Source of the DNA: Stigmatella ashevillena
GTDB taxonomy: Bacteria > Myxococcota > Myxococcia > Myxococcales > Myxococcaceae
Assembly (NCBI RefSeq): GCF_028368975.1
Contig: NZ_JAQNDM010000002.1
Location: 124,001-188,000 of the forward strand
Direction: 5' to 3'
Length of the DNA: 64,000 nucleotides
Of this stretch, positions 48,899 through 58,037 are shown one piece after another. The position numbers and the translations under genes were made by a program. Positions within the stretch are counted from its first letter, which is position 1. Every line of letters begins with the position of its first letter. Below the pieces are notes generated by a model, which had not been told where the DNA came from, searched no databases, and saw nothing but the letters and a program-made list of their open reading frames with translations.

Positions 48899-50473
48899 TT
48901 ACGGGGTGATCTGGAAGTAGAACAGATCGGAGTTGCCCCGGGAGGAGTAGACCGTCCCCTCGTGGTGGATGGAGTCGAAGAAGTCCGAACCCACCACCAC
49001 CTTGCTTCCCGGCTGCGGGGCCAGGAGCAGCCGGGGGGGCGTGTCATACGGCGCCAAGCCCCCGTCGAAGCTCCGGTTCCAGAGGAAGACGCCCGAGTTG
49101 TTGTAACGCGCGATGAAGTGCGAGGAGGTGTTGTGGGGCTTGTACCCCGTGAGGGTGACCGTGAGGTGGGCGTCCGTGACGAGCCCGTTGAGCGTGACGC
49201 GTCCCTGATCTCTGATCCACCGGTCAGCGCCCTGGGCCGTCAGCGCACCGGTGTAGCCGCTGCGGTTCAGGGGATAGCCCTGATCTTCTGGATCGCCTCC
49301 GAAGTATTCCTGCCCCGCGAAGAAGAAGGTCCCTCCCAGGTTGGCGTTGAACACCACTTGGTCCACCCCGAAGGCCCGGACCGCGGTGACTTCGCCGTAG
49401 GTGTTGCCAAACAGCCGCTTCCAGAGGAGTCCCCCGGCGGGGGTGTACTTCACGATGAAGGCCGAGGCATACGGCAGGGGGCCGTCGCCGAGGTTGGCGC
49501 CTCCACCGGCCCGGCCTCCCACCAGGACATTGCCTGACGTGTCCGTGGCCACCGTGCGCACCAGGTTCAGGGGTTCGGCGGGTGTGGCCTCGAAGGCCTT
49601 GGACCAGACCGGCTGCCCCTGCCAGGTGAACTTCGCCACGAAGCCGCCCGGGTAGGGGTCTCCCCCGTAGGTGCTGGCGTTGCCCGCGTAGAGCGTTCCC
49701 GTGCCGAAGTTCACCTGGCCGTGGAAATTGCCCGCGACGATGAGGCTGCCGTTGGCATCGGTGGCCACGGAGTCCGCGGAGATAGACCAGGCGAAGACCC
49801 GTCCGCTGTCCCGGTCCAGATAGGTGGCCACGAAGCCCTGGCTCCAGACGATCTGTCCGGAGGGCGAGAACTTCGCCACGAAGACGCCAGAATAGGGGCC
49901 CGTGCCCAAGTGCAGGCGGGCTTCGGGCAGCGCGCCCGTGCCGAGGTTGGGCGTGCCGCGGTAGTTGCCCACCGCGAGGATGTTGCCCTCGGGGGTCACG
50001 GTGAGGGCATTCAACCAGACATCATCGGTCGTCACTTGGCGGACCCAGACGGGGGCTCCCGTCGAGTCGTAGCGCGCGAGCGCGAAGCCGGTGTTCAGCG
50101 GAAAGGGCGCATCCCCAAAGAGCCCGCCCGCCACGAAACCGCCCGAGCTGTCGGAGGCCAGGGCGAGGATCCGTTCGAAGCCCTTGCCGCCATAGTGGCG
50201 CACCCAAGGGGCGGTGACCTCTGGGGCCGTGCTGGGCGGGTCTTCGGACGGACTGGCCGACGGCGTGGGCACGGCATTGGAGGGCTCCTGGGGCGTGGGT
50301 GTGTCCTCGATCTGCTCCAGGGGGGGCGGCTCCTGCTGGGGAGCCATGTCCTCTCCGCTCCCCCCACACGCCGCCAGCATCAGGGCGACCCACCACCCCC
50401 CGCGCCGCTGTCCCGCCCTTCCCCGCCCGCCGCCCTGCCCCCCCCACCGTCCCGCCCCCGAAAGCGTCTGCAT
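48899..50473 (-). CDS. Secreted beta-propeller-like lipoprotein
   Basis: A 524-residue lipoprotein: signal sequence with LMLAAC as lipobox, a Pro/Thr/Ser-rich stalk (~40-85), then repeated ~50-residue units of the SBBP (seven-bladed beta-propeller) type. Each unit shows a phrase like GGFVAKFTWQGQPVWSKAF, VFVAKFSPSGQIVW or SAFIVKYTPAGGLLW, about four to five clear copies, with G/N-rich loops. The Pro-rich stalk suggests it is held away from the outer membrane. ATG with GGGGAGGGG. Function unknown; typical of myxobacterial surface proteins. Confidence 0.82.
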   Translation of the reverse strand: MQTLSGAGRWGGQGGGRGRAGQRRGGWWVALMLAACGGSGEDMAPQQEPPPLEQIEDTPTPQEPSNAVPTPSASPSEDPPSTAPEVTAPWVRHYGGKGFERILALASDSSGGFVAGGLFGDAPFPLNTGFALARYDSTGAPVWVRQVTTDDVWLNALTVTPEGNILAVGNYRGTPNLGTGALPEARLHLGTGPYSGVFVAKFSPSGQIVWSQGFVATYLDRDSGRVFAWSISADSVATDANGSLIVAGNFHGQVNFGTGTLYAGNASTYGGDPYPGGFVAKFTWQGQPVWSKAFEATPAEPLNLVRTVATDTSGNVLVGGRAGGGANLGDGPLPYASAFIVKYTPAGGLLWKRLFGNTYGEVTAVRAFGVDQVVFNANLGGTFFFAGQEYFGGDPEDQGYPLNRSGYTGALTAQGADRWIRDQGRVTLNGLVTDAHLTVTLTGYKPHNTSSHFIARYNNSGVFLWNRSFDGGLAPYDTPPRLLLAPQPGSKVVVGSDFFDSIHHEGTVYSSRGNSDLFYFQITP

Positions 50474-50677
50474 GTGTCTGCCCCTCCCCTGGAGTGTTGT
50501 GTTGCTTCATCTCCTCCAGCGCTTGAGGGCCGTTCGATGGACGAAAAATCATTTCTCCCGGGGTGAGCTCCCGGGCCTCTGCCCGTCCGCTCAGCAGGCA
50601 GGCAGCGGGCCTTTGTCAGCGCACGTACATTCTGACTTCTCAACATCGGCGTTCAGGGATTTTTATCTTCTAAGGCC

Positions 50678-51508
50678 TCAGGGATCCGGGTCAGGCAGTT
50701 CTCCCGGCGCAAGCTCCGGTGCGGGCGGCGCGGGCGGGCGCTGGTTCTCACGTCCCGTGCGGTGGGTGCTGTCCGGCGCGGACTGCTCCGCCGCTTCGGG
50801 CAGGGTCGCTCCACCCCGGCGATCCTTGGGCGTCAGATCCTTCGTGAACTGAGCCGAGATGGCATCCACCAAGGAAGTGATGGCCCGCTGGAACAGCTCC
50901 GGGTTCTTGCCCACCTTGAACGGATCCAGGTGCTCGGCGTCCATCTGGAGCTGATCCGCGTCGAAGGGGCGCCGCCACACCTCGTTGCGGCCGTCGAGCC
51001 AGAACATGCGCCCGTATCCCTTGATGTATGCCCCCGCCCGCCCCTTCTCGCTGTGCATGCCGTAGTCCTGGACGACGAACTCCACGATCGCATCGGCCCC
51101 CAGCGGCACGAGCAGATCGTAGTCCGGTGCGTTCGCCGGCACCTCCTCCACGAGGAAGCTCTCCAGGGCGGTGGCCACCCGCGCCGGATCCAGGACGCTC
51201 GTCCAGGGCCGCTCTCGGGGAAGCTGGTGGAGGGTGTTCACCCGCAACCGCTCGGAGATCTCGAAGCGCGTCACCGCCGCTGCCAGCTTCGCCTGAAGGC
51301 GCCGGTCCGCCTCCTTGGGCTCGAGCTTCTTGAGCTTTTCAGAGTAGGTGTTGTCTTCCCGGAAGACGAGGCTCTTGGGACCTGCCTCCACCTCGATACG
51401 GGAGACGAAGGCGGGACGCGCCACCCGGTCCAGGTTCGAACCGGACAACCGCGTCGACGTGCATGCGGAGAGGCATACCAGGAGGAAGAGAATCGAGCAT
51501 CGCGTCAT
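50678..51508 (-). CDS. Lipoprotein of unknown function
   Basis: A 276-residue lipoprotein with lipobox CLSAC (Cys16). The middle has several strands and helices (VSRIEVEAGPKSLVFRE, DYDLLVPLGADAIVEFVV, KGRAGAYIKGYGRMFWL), and the last ~40 residues are a Pro/Ala-rich disordered tail. No recognised family. ATG at 51508; the gene is separated by 204 bases from the beta-propeller gene. Confidence 0.68.
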   Translation of the reverse strand: MTRCSILFLLVCLSACTSTRLSGSNLDRVARPAFVSRIEVEAGPKSLVFREDNTYSEKLKKLEPKEADRRLQAKLAAAVTRFEISERLRVNTLHQLPRERPWTSVLDPARVATALESFLVEEVPANAPDYDLLVPLGADAIVEFVVQDYGMHSEKGRAGAYIKGYGRMFWLDGRNEVWRRPFDADQLQMDAEHLDPFKVGKNPELFQRAITSLVDAISAQFTKDLTPKDRRGGATLPEAAEQSAPDSTHRTGRENQRPPAPPAPELAPGELPDPDP

Positions 51509-51592
51509 GCCCTACACATATCGCAACCCAGGCCTCGGGGTCCTTCCCCGGGCCCGCCCGGATTTGCGGCGCCGGGGCGCACTGCTACCCTG

Positions 51593-52330
51593 GTGAACGT
51601 GAGCCTCCCGAACCCGCCGCCCCCTTTCCGCAAGAAGCGCCTCGGAGAGATCCTCCTGGACGCGGCCCTTCTGTCCGAGACGCAGCTGCGCACGGCCCTG
51701 GCCGAGCAGCGCAAGTGGGGGGGCAAGCTCGGCCACACCTTGGTGCAGATGGGCTTCGTGGACGAGAACTCCATGGTTCACGCCCTCTCGCGCCAGCTCC
51801 AGATTCCCACCGTGGATCTGTCCCAGGTGGCTCCGCCCGCGCACGTGTTCCAGCTCTTCCCGGCGGCGCTCGCCGAGCGCTACTCGGTCTTCCCGGTGGC
51901 GGTGGACCTGTCGCACAAGGCGCTCACCCTGGCCAGCGCGGATCCCACCAACGTGGAGGCCCTGAACGAGCTGGCCTTCCACACGGGGCACCGCATCCAG
52001 GTCGTGGTCAGCAGCGCCTCTGCCATCGAGCGTGCCATCCGCCAGCACTATTACGGTGGCACTGGCACCACCACGGCCCATCCTGGGGAGTTCGGGCTCG
52101 ACGAGCCCTTCTATGAGTTCACGCCCCCTTCCTCCCCTGTCACGCGGTCGCCTCGGGAGGCCGAGCTGGTCCAGCGCGTGGACGCGCTCACGCAGCAGGT
52201 GGCCGACCTGGAGCGCATGGTGGCCAATCAGGCCCGCTCGCTGAGCACGCTGATCGAGGTGCTGGAGTCCCAGGGCGCCCTCTCCCGTCAAGAGTACTTC
52301 GCCCGGATGCGCGGCCCGTCGCGCTCGTGA
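51593..52330 (+). CDS. Free-standing MshEN-domain protein (putative c-di-GMP binder)
   Basis: A 245-residue cytoplasmic protein. Residues ~15-130 match the MshEN domain, the N-terminal module of type II/IV secretion ATPases: KRLGEILLDAALLSETQL and KLGHTLVQMGFVDENSMV are the two repeats of the RLGxxL...L...L..Q motif that binds c-di-GMP in some proteins; in the first repeat one conserved Gly is Ala. No ATPase domain follows; instead a linker and a coiled coil near the end (EAELVQRVDALTQQVADLE). Starts at one of two GTG codons (51593 or 51599); no clear ribosome-binding site decides between them. Confidence 0.8.
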   Translation: MNVSLPNPPPPFRKKRLGEILLDAALLSETQLRTALAEQRKWGGKLGHTLVQMGFVDENSMVHALSRQLQIPTVDLSQVAPPAHVFQLFPAALAERYSVFPVAVDLSHKALTLASADPTNVEALNELAFHTGHRIQVVVSSASAIERAIRQHYYGGTGTTTAHPGEFGLDEPFYEFTPPSSPVTRSPREAELVQRVDALTQQVADLERMVANQARSLSTLIEVLESQGALSRQEYFARMRGPSRS

Positions 52331-52353
52331 GCCCCGGGCTGGGGGCCACCGGC

Positions 52354-53805
52354 TCAGACCAGCAGGTTCTCTGCCGTGGGGTCCTTGTCCTTCTCGTTCG
52401 TGAGCGCCTCGGTCCGGCGCAGGCGCTGCTCGGACAGCCCGGAGATGAGCTCCAGAATCTGCGGGTGTGTCAGGATCAGCGAGTCGAAGTCCTCGCGCGG
52501 CAGCCGCAGCAGCGAGGTCCGCCGGGTGGCCATCACCGTGGCCGTGGCGGGGGTCTTCAACAGCAGGGAGATCTCCCCGAAGAGGTCGCCCTCTCGCAGG
52601 CGTGAGAGCACCTGGCCGCCCTTGCTCGCTTCCACCTCGCCGGAGAGGACCACATAGAGTCCTTCGACCCGGTCTCCTTCGCGGACGATGAGCTCGTCCC
52701 GCTTCACATCGCGCGCACGGAACCGCTCCACCAGAATGCGCCGGTCCTTGCGCGAGAAGGGCTGGAACAGCGCCGAGGTGCTCATCACGTTCGTCAGGAG
52801 CCGGTCCCGGCAGAACTTCTTGAGCGCCCGCGCCACCTGGGGGTAGCGGCGGGAGAGCTGGGCCAACACCGAGGCGGGGACTTCCAGCAGGAGCGTCTCC
52901 GCGGAGGTGCTCTCCACGGTGGCCATGCGCGGTGCGCCGGACAGCAGCGCCATCTCTCCAAAGAAGGCACCGATGCCCAGGGCCGCCAGATCCTTTCCCT
53001 CATCCCGGAAGACGCGCACCGCGCCTTCGCAGATGATGTAGAAGGCGTTGCCCCGGCTGCCGCGCTCGAAGACCCGATGGCCCTTTGGGAAGTGGCGCAG
53101 CGGGCACCCCTCGAAGAACTCGATGAAGGCATCGCGCGGCAGATCCGAGAACAGGGGGATGTCCGGCAGGGCGCTCAGGGGCTTGTCCCGCGTGGACACC
53201 TCCTCCGCGAGGCTGAACAGGGCCTCTTCCAACGAAGAGGAGGCTTCGGTGCCGTGCTGCCTCAGGCTCGCGCGCGCGGCCTGCTCCACCTCTTGGAGCA
53301 GCGTGTCCGCCGGCTCTTGTTCCGAATCTGGCGGTGCGGCGGGTTCCGGAATGATCGGCTCCCCGGCGCTGGGCGGGGGCGGCGCCCAGACGGCGGTGTG
53401 GGGCAGGAGCAGTTCGCTCGCGGCCTGGAGGGCCAGCCGCTTCTTCCCCTCCCCCAGGTCGATCTCGAAGGTGGTCTCTTCTTGGGGCTCACTCCGGCGC
53501 GCGTACAGGTCCGCGAGCATCTGCTGGACGCCCCGGTGCGAGGGGTCCAGCTCGAGGAGCCGCTTGCTCGCGGCGAGGGCGCGCGGGAGGAACCCCTCGC
53601 GGGCGAACCCCTCGGCGGCGAGCCGGTAGGCGGAGACGGCCCGCGCCTGCTGGCCGGACCGGGCCCAGGCTTCTCCCAGGCGCACGTGGGCGTGGTGGTC
53701 GGCGGGCTGCCTGAGGCAATACCGCTCGTAGAACTCGGCGGCCTGGGAGAAGCGGCCCTGGGTGAAGGCCTCGGCGGCCTGTGCCTGGAGCGAGCCTGGG
53801 TCCAT
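52354..53805 (-). CDS. TPR protein with two cyclic nucleotide-binding domains
   Basis: A 483-residue cytoplasmic protein. Residues ~5-105 form TPR-like helices (AAEFYERYCLRQPADHHAHVRLGEAW). An acidic/Pro-rich linker follows, then two CAP_ED domains at about 220-335 (FERGSRGNAFYIICEGAVRVF, GAFFGEMALLSGAPRMATV) and 340-460 (IVREGDRVEGLYVVLSGEVEA, GDLFGEISLLLKTPATATV). Only the first has an Arg near the cassette position, so ligand binding by the second is doubtful. No effector domain, so likely an adaptor or scaffold. Start at ATG 53805, directly after the HEAT-gene stop on the same strand (1 base apart). Confidence 0.85.
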   Translation of the reverse strand: MDPGSLQAQAAEAFTQGRFSQAAEFYERYCLRQPADHHAHVRLGEAWARSGQQARAVSAYRLAAEGFAREGFLPRALAASKRLLELDPSHRGVQQMLADLYARRSEPQEETTFEIDLGEGKKRLALQAASELLLPHTAVWAPPPPSAGEPIIPEPAAPPDSEQEPADTLLQEVEQAARASLRQHGTEASSSLEEALFSLAEEVSTRDKPLSALPDIPLFSDLPRDAFIEFFEGCPLRHFPKGHRVFERGSRGNAFYIICEGAVRVFRDEGKDLAALGIGAFFGEMALLSGAPRMATVESTSAETLLLEVPASVLAQLSRRYPQVARALKKFCRDRLLTNVMSTSALFQPFSRKDRRILVERFRARDVKRDELIVREGDRVEGLYVVLSGEVEASKGGQVLSRLREGDLFGEISLLLKTPATATVMATRRTSLLRLPREDFDSLILTHPQILELISGLSEQRLRRTEALTNEKDKDPTAENLLV

Positions 53806-53806
53806 G

Positions 53807-55906
53807 TCAGCGGGTTCCCTCCGTGCCGCCCTTGGCCAGCGCGGCGCTCGCGGCTTCGCGGACCCGCCGGTAGTAGTCGCTCTTGAGCGCATCCAGCGCC
53901 TCTGCCTGGGCGCTGGTGCCAATCCGCTGGAGGGCTGTGGCCGCGGCAGCCCGGACCTCGGGTTGATCATGGTACAGATTTCGCGCCACCGCCTCCGCGG
54001 CCCGAGAGTCGCCGATCTCTCCCAGCGCCAGGAGCAGCTCCCGCCTCGCCACGCCGGAGGGATCCTCCAAAGCCTTGATGAGGGTATCCACCGCGTCCTT
54101 GGCCTGGAGCTTTCCGAGGATGCTGGCGGCCAGCACGGCCTCCGCGCCGCCTCCCCGTACCACCTCTTGCAAGGCGGGCGAGGCCGACGCGGGCACGCCG
54201 AAGCGGCTCAAGGCCTCGAGCAGCACCAGCTTCTCGCTGGTGAACTGTGGCAACAGGGAGATGAGGGCGGACTGGCCGGCTTCGCCTTGCTCGGCCAGGG
54301 CCAGGGCCAGGGCCTTCTGGAGTTCTCGCTCGGATTCGAACATGCCGCCCTTGGCCGCTTCCACGCCCTCGGGGCCCAGGCGTGCCAGCCCGACCAGGGC
54401 CGCGGAGCGCAGGGAGGTGCTGGAGTCGCCCGCGTGCTGCTTGAGCAACTCCAAGGCCCCTGGCGCTTTCAATGCCCCCAGGGCGCGCAGCACGGCGGCG
54501 AGCGGCTCGAAGCGCTGGGGTTCCACCTCTTCGTACAGCTCTGAGGGCACCCGGGGCTGTATCTGCACCCGTCCCGCGTCCCGGGCACGCTGGGCATTGA
54601 GGTTGCGAACCCTGTCGAAGAGCTGGGCGGTCTTCGTGTTCCGGGGCTCCTTCTCGTCCTGGGGGGCGGCGGGATCGAACCCGGGGGCGTAGGTCTGGGG
54701 CAACGGGCCAGGAACCCAGTCCTGGCGCAGGGGCTCGAGGGCCTTGAGTTCCTGCTCGTAGAGCTTCTGCACGGCGGGGGCCGCGGCAGGGTCGCCGATG
54801 GCAGTCACGGCCTCCAGGGCGAGCAGACGTTGGGTGGGATCCACCGAGGCGAGCAAGGGCAGCACCCGGGGCAGCAGGGGCTGCGCGGCGGGGCCGAGGC
54901 CGGCCACGGCTTGCAGGCCGCTGTCGATGCTTCCCGGCCGGGAGAGACGCTCGGCGATGGGTTCCAGCGGGCAGCCCTCGCGTGAGCGCATGGCGCGGCC
55001 CGCGGCGAGGGACTCGGCCAGGGCGCCATCCAGCGAGATGGTGCACAGGGCCCCGTTGGTCTCCGGCCCGCGTGGCATGGAGATCAAGGAGTCGATGGCC
55101 AGGGAGCTGACGACGCTCTTCTCCAGGGCGACTGCCTGGAGGCGAGCCACCGCCGTGGTGTCCTGGAGCTTGCTGAGCGCCGTGATGGAGGCCTCGCGCA
55201 GTTGAGGGAAGCTCTCATCGAGCAGCGGGGCGATGGCGCTCACGGCGCGCCGGTCTCCCGCGTCCCCCAGCCCCCGCACGGCGGCGGCGGCGAGGACGAC
55301 CTGGCTGTCCCGGACGAGGGGCAACAAGCGGGTGATGGCTTCGGGACGCCCGCTCTTGCCAAGCTCCTCGGCCGCCCCGACGCGCTCGGGGAGCGAGCCC
55401 TCGTTGAGGGTCAGCAGGTTGCGCTCCCAGATGACCTTGGACTCGGCGGCGACCGCCTCGGCCATGGCGCCCGGCACGTTCGCGGACTTGAGCGCCTGGA
55501 CGATGATCTGGCGCGTGTTGCGGGCGCGTCGGCTGTATTGAAGGGTGAGGTAGGCCTTGGCCTTGTCGTTCTTGATCTTGGAGAGGGCCATGGCGGCGCG
55601 GCCCTGGACGCTCTCGTCCGGGTCCTCGAGCAGCTCGCCCAGCAGGTCCACCACGCGCGGATCCTGGCTTCCCCCCAGGGCCTCGGCGGCCTCTCCGCGG
55701 ACGATGGAGGCCATGTCCTTGGCCGCCCGCGTGAAGAGGACCAGATCCTCGGCGTTGCCCTGCTTCGCCAGTGCCTGCACCGCCTGGGCACGAATCTCCG
55801 GCCGGGGACTCTGGAGGTCGGCGAGGAGCTGATCCCGGTTGCCCTGGCACGCGATGGCCAGGCCGAGGGTCAGAACGAGGAAGAGGGAGCGAACGCCGGG
55901 TCTCAT
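53807..55906 (-). CDS. HEAT-repeat lipoprotein
   Basis: A 699-residue lipoprotein: signal and lipobox LAIAC, then a long run of HEAT/PBS-type helical repeats (e.g. ARNLYHDQPEVRAAAATAL, PDESVQGRAAMALSKIKN, LRSAALVGLARLGPEG) across most of the chain, interrupted by a ~60-residue non-repeat stretch near 370-430. Such solenoids are protein-binding scaffolds. The TPR-CNBD gene starts one base after its stop, so the two are co-transcribed and possibly linked in function, though one is periplasmic and the other cytoplasmic. Confidence 0.85.
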   Translation of the reverse strand: MRPGVRSLFLVLTLGLAIACQGNRDQLLADLQSPRPEIRAQAVQALAKQGNAEDLVLFTRAAKDMASIVRGEAAEALGGSQDPRVVDLLGELLEDPDESVQGRAAMALSKIKNDKAKAYLTLQYSRRARNTRQIIVQALKSANVPGAMAEAVAAESKVIWERNLLTLNEGSLPERVGAAEELGKSGRPEAITRLLPLVRDSQVVLAAAAVRGLGDAGDRRAVSAIAPLLDESFPQLREASITALSKLQDTTAVARLQAVALEKSVVSSLAIDSLISMPRGPETNGALCTISLDGALAESLAAGRAMRSREGCPLEPIAERLSRPGSIDSGLQAVAGLGPAAQPLLPRVLPLLASVDPTQRLLALEAVTAIGDPAAAPAVQKLYEQELKALEPLRQDWVPGPLPQTYAPGFDPAAPQDEKEPRNTKTAQLFDRVRNLNAQRARDAGRVQIQPRVPSELYEEVEPQRFEPLAAVLRALGALKAPGALELLKQHAGDSSTSLRSAALVGLARLGPEGVEAAKGGMFESERELQKALALALAEQGEAGQSALISLLPQFTSEKLVLLEALSRFGVPASASPALQEVVRGGGAEAVLAASILGKLQAKDAVDTLIKALEDPSGVARRELLLALGEIGDSRAAEAVARNLYHDQPEVRAAAATALQRIGTSAQAEALDALKSDYYRRVREAASAALAKGGTEGTR

Positions 55907-55978
55907 CGCACTCCGAGGGCAGCGGTGGGGGGCCTCGTTTATATCAGCCCCCCACGGCGAGAGCCTCGCTCCCGTGCG

Positions 55979-58015
55979 TCAACGCGGACGGCGGGGGCCG
56001 GCCGGCTTCCGAGGGCCCCGGCTTCCTCCGGGACTCGAACGATGGGAATCCCAGGAGGCGCCCTGCCCGCGCTTCTTGTTCTTGTTCCAGTCGACGAAGC
56101 CCTTGCCGCCTGCCTCCCCGCCTTCAGCGCGGGGGCTCGTGCGGGCAGGACGGCCCTCGGCCGCGGCGCCGCCGAAGCGGGGCGAGCGGGGGCGTTCCGA
56201 GCCCTCGGCCCTGGGCGCCCTTTCCCGGCGCTCGGGGCGGCTCGCGCCTTCACCGCGAGGCTTCCACTCCTTGCGCTCGGGGCGGTCCGTCGGCTCCCCT
56301 CGGGGGGCCCAGGCCTTGCGCTCCGGGCGGCCCGCGCCTTCGCCGCGAGGCTTCCATTCCTTGCGCTCGGGGCGGTCCGTCGGCTCCCCTCGGGGGGCCC
56401 AGGCCTTGCGCTCCGGACGACCCGCGCCCTCACCGCGCGGCTTCCATTCCTTGCGCTCGGGGCGGTCCGTCGGCTCCCCTCGGGGGGCCCAGGCCTTGCG
56501 CTCGGGGCGAGCGGCGCCTTCGCTGCGAGGCTTCCATTCCTTGCGCTCCGGGCGGTCTGCCGACTCACCCCGAGGGGCCCAGGCCTTGCGCTCCGGACGG
56601 CCCGCGCCCTCACCGCGCGGCTTCCACTCCTTGCGCTCCGGACGGTCCGTGCCTTCACCCCGAGGGACCCAGGCTTTGCGCTCCGGACGGCCCGCGCCCT
56701 CACCGCGCGGCTTCCACTCCTTGCGCTCCGGACGGTCTGAGCCTTCACCCCGAGGGGCCCAGGCCTTGCGCTCCGGGCGACCGGCGCCTTCACCGCGAGG
56801 CTTCCACTCCTTGCGCTCCGGGCGGTCTGCCGACTCACCCCGGGGAGCCCAGGCCTTGCGCTCCGGACGGCCCGCGCCCTCACCGCGCGGCTTCCACTCC
56901 TTGCGCTCCGGACGGCCTGCTGACTCGCCCCGGGGGGCCCAGCTCTTGCCTTCGGAGCGAGCGCTTCCTTCGCTCTTCTTCCACTCCGAGCGGCGGGGAC
57001 GCTCGCTGCCCTCTTCGCTCGCGGCTGCGGACGACGTCCGGCCAAAGCGCGCCAGTCCGGTGCCCCCTTCCGTCCGGGGGGCCCTTCCCGCCGGTTTACG
57101 CTCCGGACGACCCGTGGTGGCAGGACGTGCCCTCCCCGTCTTTTCGGCGGCCGGAGACCGGCGCGGTTTCGCGGGAGCGGCAGCGCCCCCCTCCACCTCG
57201 AAGCCCTCGCCGTCCTCATCCTCGTCGAAGCCGGGCGCGGCGCGCCCATGCCTCCGGGGCGGCAGATTGAGTTCTCCCTCGGGCGGCGCCGTCCGGGCCT
57301 CGGCCACGTCCTGCAGCAGGCGCACCTCCGTGGCGGTGAGCGCGCGCAGCTCGCCTGGGCGCACGCCACTCACGCCGATCCCGGCGTAGGCCGGCCGGAA
57401 CAGCCGCACCACCGGGTGTCCCACCGCGGCGCACAGCCGCTTGATGAGGTGGGGCCGTCCTTCGGCGACGACAATCTTCAGCCACGTGTTGCGCTCGGCC
57501 TGCTCGAACTGGTCCACCGACAGGGGGGTGGCCATCCCGTCCTCGAGCCGCACGCCCCCGCGCAGCTTCTCCAGCGTGGCCCGGTCGGGCGAGCCCTTCA
57601 CCTTGGCCAGGTACGTGCGCGGCACCTGGAAGCTGGGGTGCGTGAGCTTGTGCGCCAGCGTCCCGTCATCGGTGAACAGCAGCGCGCCCTCGGCGTCGTA
57701 GTCCAACCGGCCCACGGGGAAGAGCCGCTTTCCGGTGGACTCCACGTAGTTGGCCACCGTGGGGCGTCCCTGAGGATCCGACAGGGTCGTCACCACGCCG
57801 GCCGGCTTGTACAGCAGGTAATAGGAAGAGGTTTCGGGCAGCGACACCAGCTCGCCGTCCACGCTGACCAGGTCCGTGCCGGGCTCCACCCGGCTGCCCA
57901 GCTCGGTCACCTTCTGGTTGTTCACCATCACCCGGCCCGCGGTGATGAGCTCTTCTGCGTGCCGGCGCGAAGCCACTCCCGCGCGGGCCAGATACTTCTG
58001 CAATCGCTCAGCCAT
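55979..58015 (-). CDS. rluB: RluB-type 23S rRNA pseudouridine synthase with long basic repeat tail
   Basis: Catalyses pseudouridylation of 23S rRNA (U2605-type site in E. coli). The S4 domain is at ~1-60 (LQKYLARAGVASRRHAEEL), and the synthase core at ~60-245 has the catalytic Asp in VGRLDYDAEGALLF. From ~255 an acidic patch (DEDEDGEGF) leads to a 678-residue total, far longer than normal RluB (~290). Residues 368-607 are sixteen 15-residue units RPERK-x-W-x-PRGE-xxx (see repeat entry), then a Gly/Arg/Pro-rich end. The tail is strongly basic and probably disordered, likely to bind RNA or phase-separate (inference). Follows scpB by 22 bases, as in other scpA-scpB-rluB operons. Confidence 0.9.
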   Translation of the reverse strand: MAERLQKYLARAGVASRRHAEELITAGRVMVNNQKVTELGSRVEPGTDLVSVDGELVSLPETSSYYLLYKPAGVVTTLSDPQGRPTVANYVESTGKRLFPVGRLDYDAEGALLFTDDGTLAHKLTHPSFQVPRTYLAKVKGSPDRATLEKLRGGVRLEDGMATPLSVDQFEQAERNTWLKIVVAEGRPHLIKRLCAAVGHPVVRLFRPAYAGIGVSGVRPGELRALTATEVRLLQDVAEARTAPPEGELNLPPRRHGRAAPGFDEDEDGEGFEVEGGAAAPAKPRRSPAAEKTGRARPATTGRPERKPAGRAPRTEGGTGLARFGRTSSAAASEEGSERPRRSEWKKSEGSARSEGKSWAPRGESAGRPERKEWKPRGEGAGRPERKAWAPRGESADRPERKEWKPRGEGAGRPERKAWAPRGEGSDRPERKEWKPRGEGAGRPERKAWVPRGEGTDRPERKEWKPRGEGAGRPERKAWAPRGESADRPERKEWKPRSEGAARPERKAWAPRGEPTDRPERKEWKPRGEGAGRPERKAWAPRGEPTDRPERKEWKPRGEGAGRPERKAWAPRGEPTDRPERKEWKPRGEGASRPERRERAPRAEGSERPRSPRFGGAAAEGRPARTSPRAEGGEAGGKGFVDWNKNKKRGQGASWDSHRSSPGGSRGPRKPAGPRRPR
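56195..56914 (-). repeat. Eight 90-base tandem repeats in rluB (sixteen 15-residue units)
   Basis: Two alternating 45-base subunits encode RPERKEWKPRGEGAG-like and RPERKAWAPRGESAD-like units, giving a 90-base period; the last unit is degenerate. Differences between copies are mainly in the last three residues and at silent sites, which suggests expansion by recombination with ongoing selection for the protein. Total 720 bases. Confidence 0.9.
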
Positions 58016-58037
58016 GCTCTTGATGCCTTCGTGCCCG

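Noticed and set aside
56025-56060. A tRNA-T-loop-like string (GACTCGAAC...) inside the rluB end
   Set aside because: It lies within coding sequence and no cloverleaf can be drawn around it.
56195-56914. CRISPR-like tandem array
   Set aside because: Repeats are directly adjacent without unique spacers and encode an in-frame protein repeat.
55202-57389. Long plus-strand reading frames across the rluB repeat tail (over 500 residues each), rich in LALRTARALTARLP or SGRPAPSPRGFHSLR repeats
   Set aside because: They are shadows of the 90-base repeats, whose length is a multiple of three, so every frame stays open. Minus-strand RluB has S4 and synthase domains and a proper operon context.
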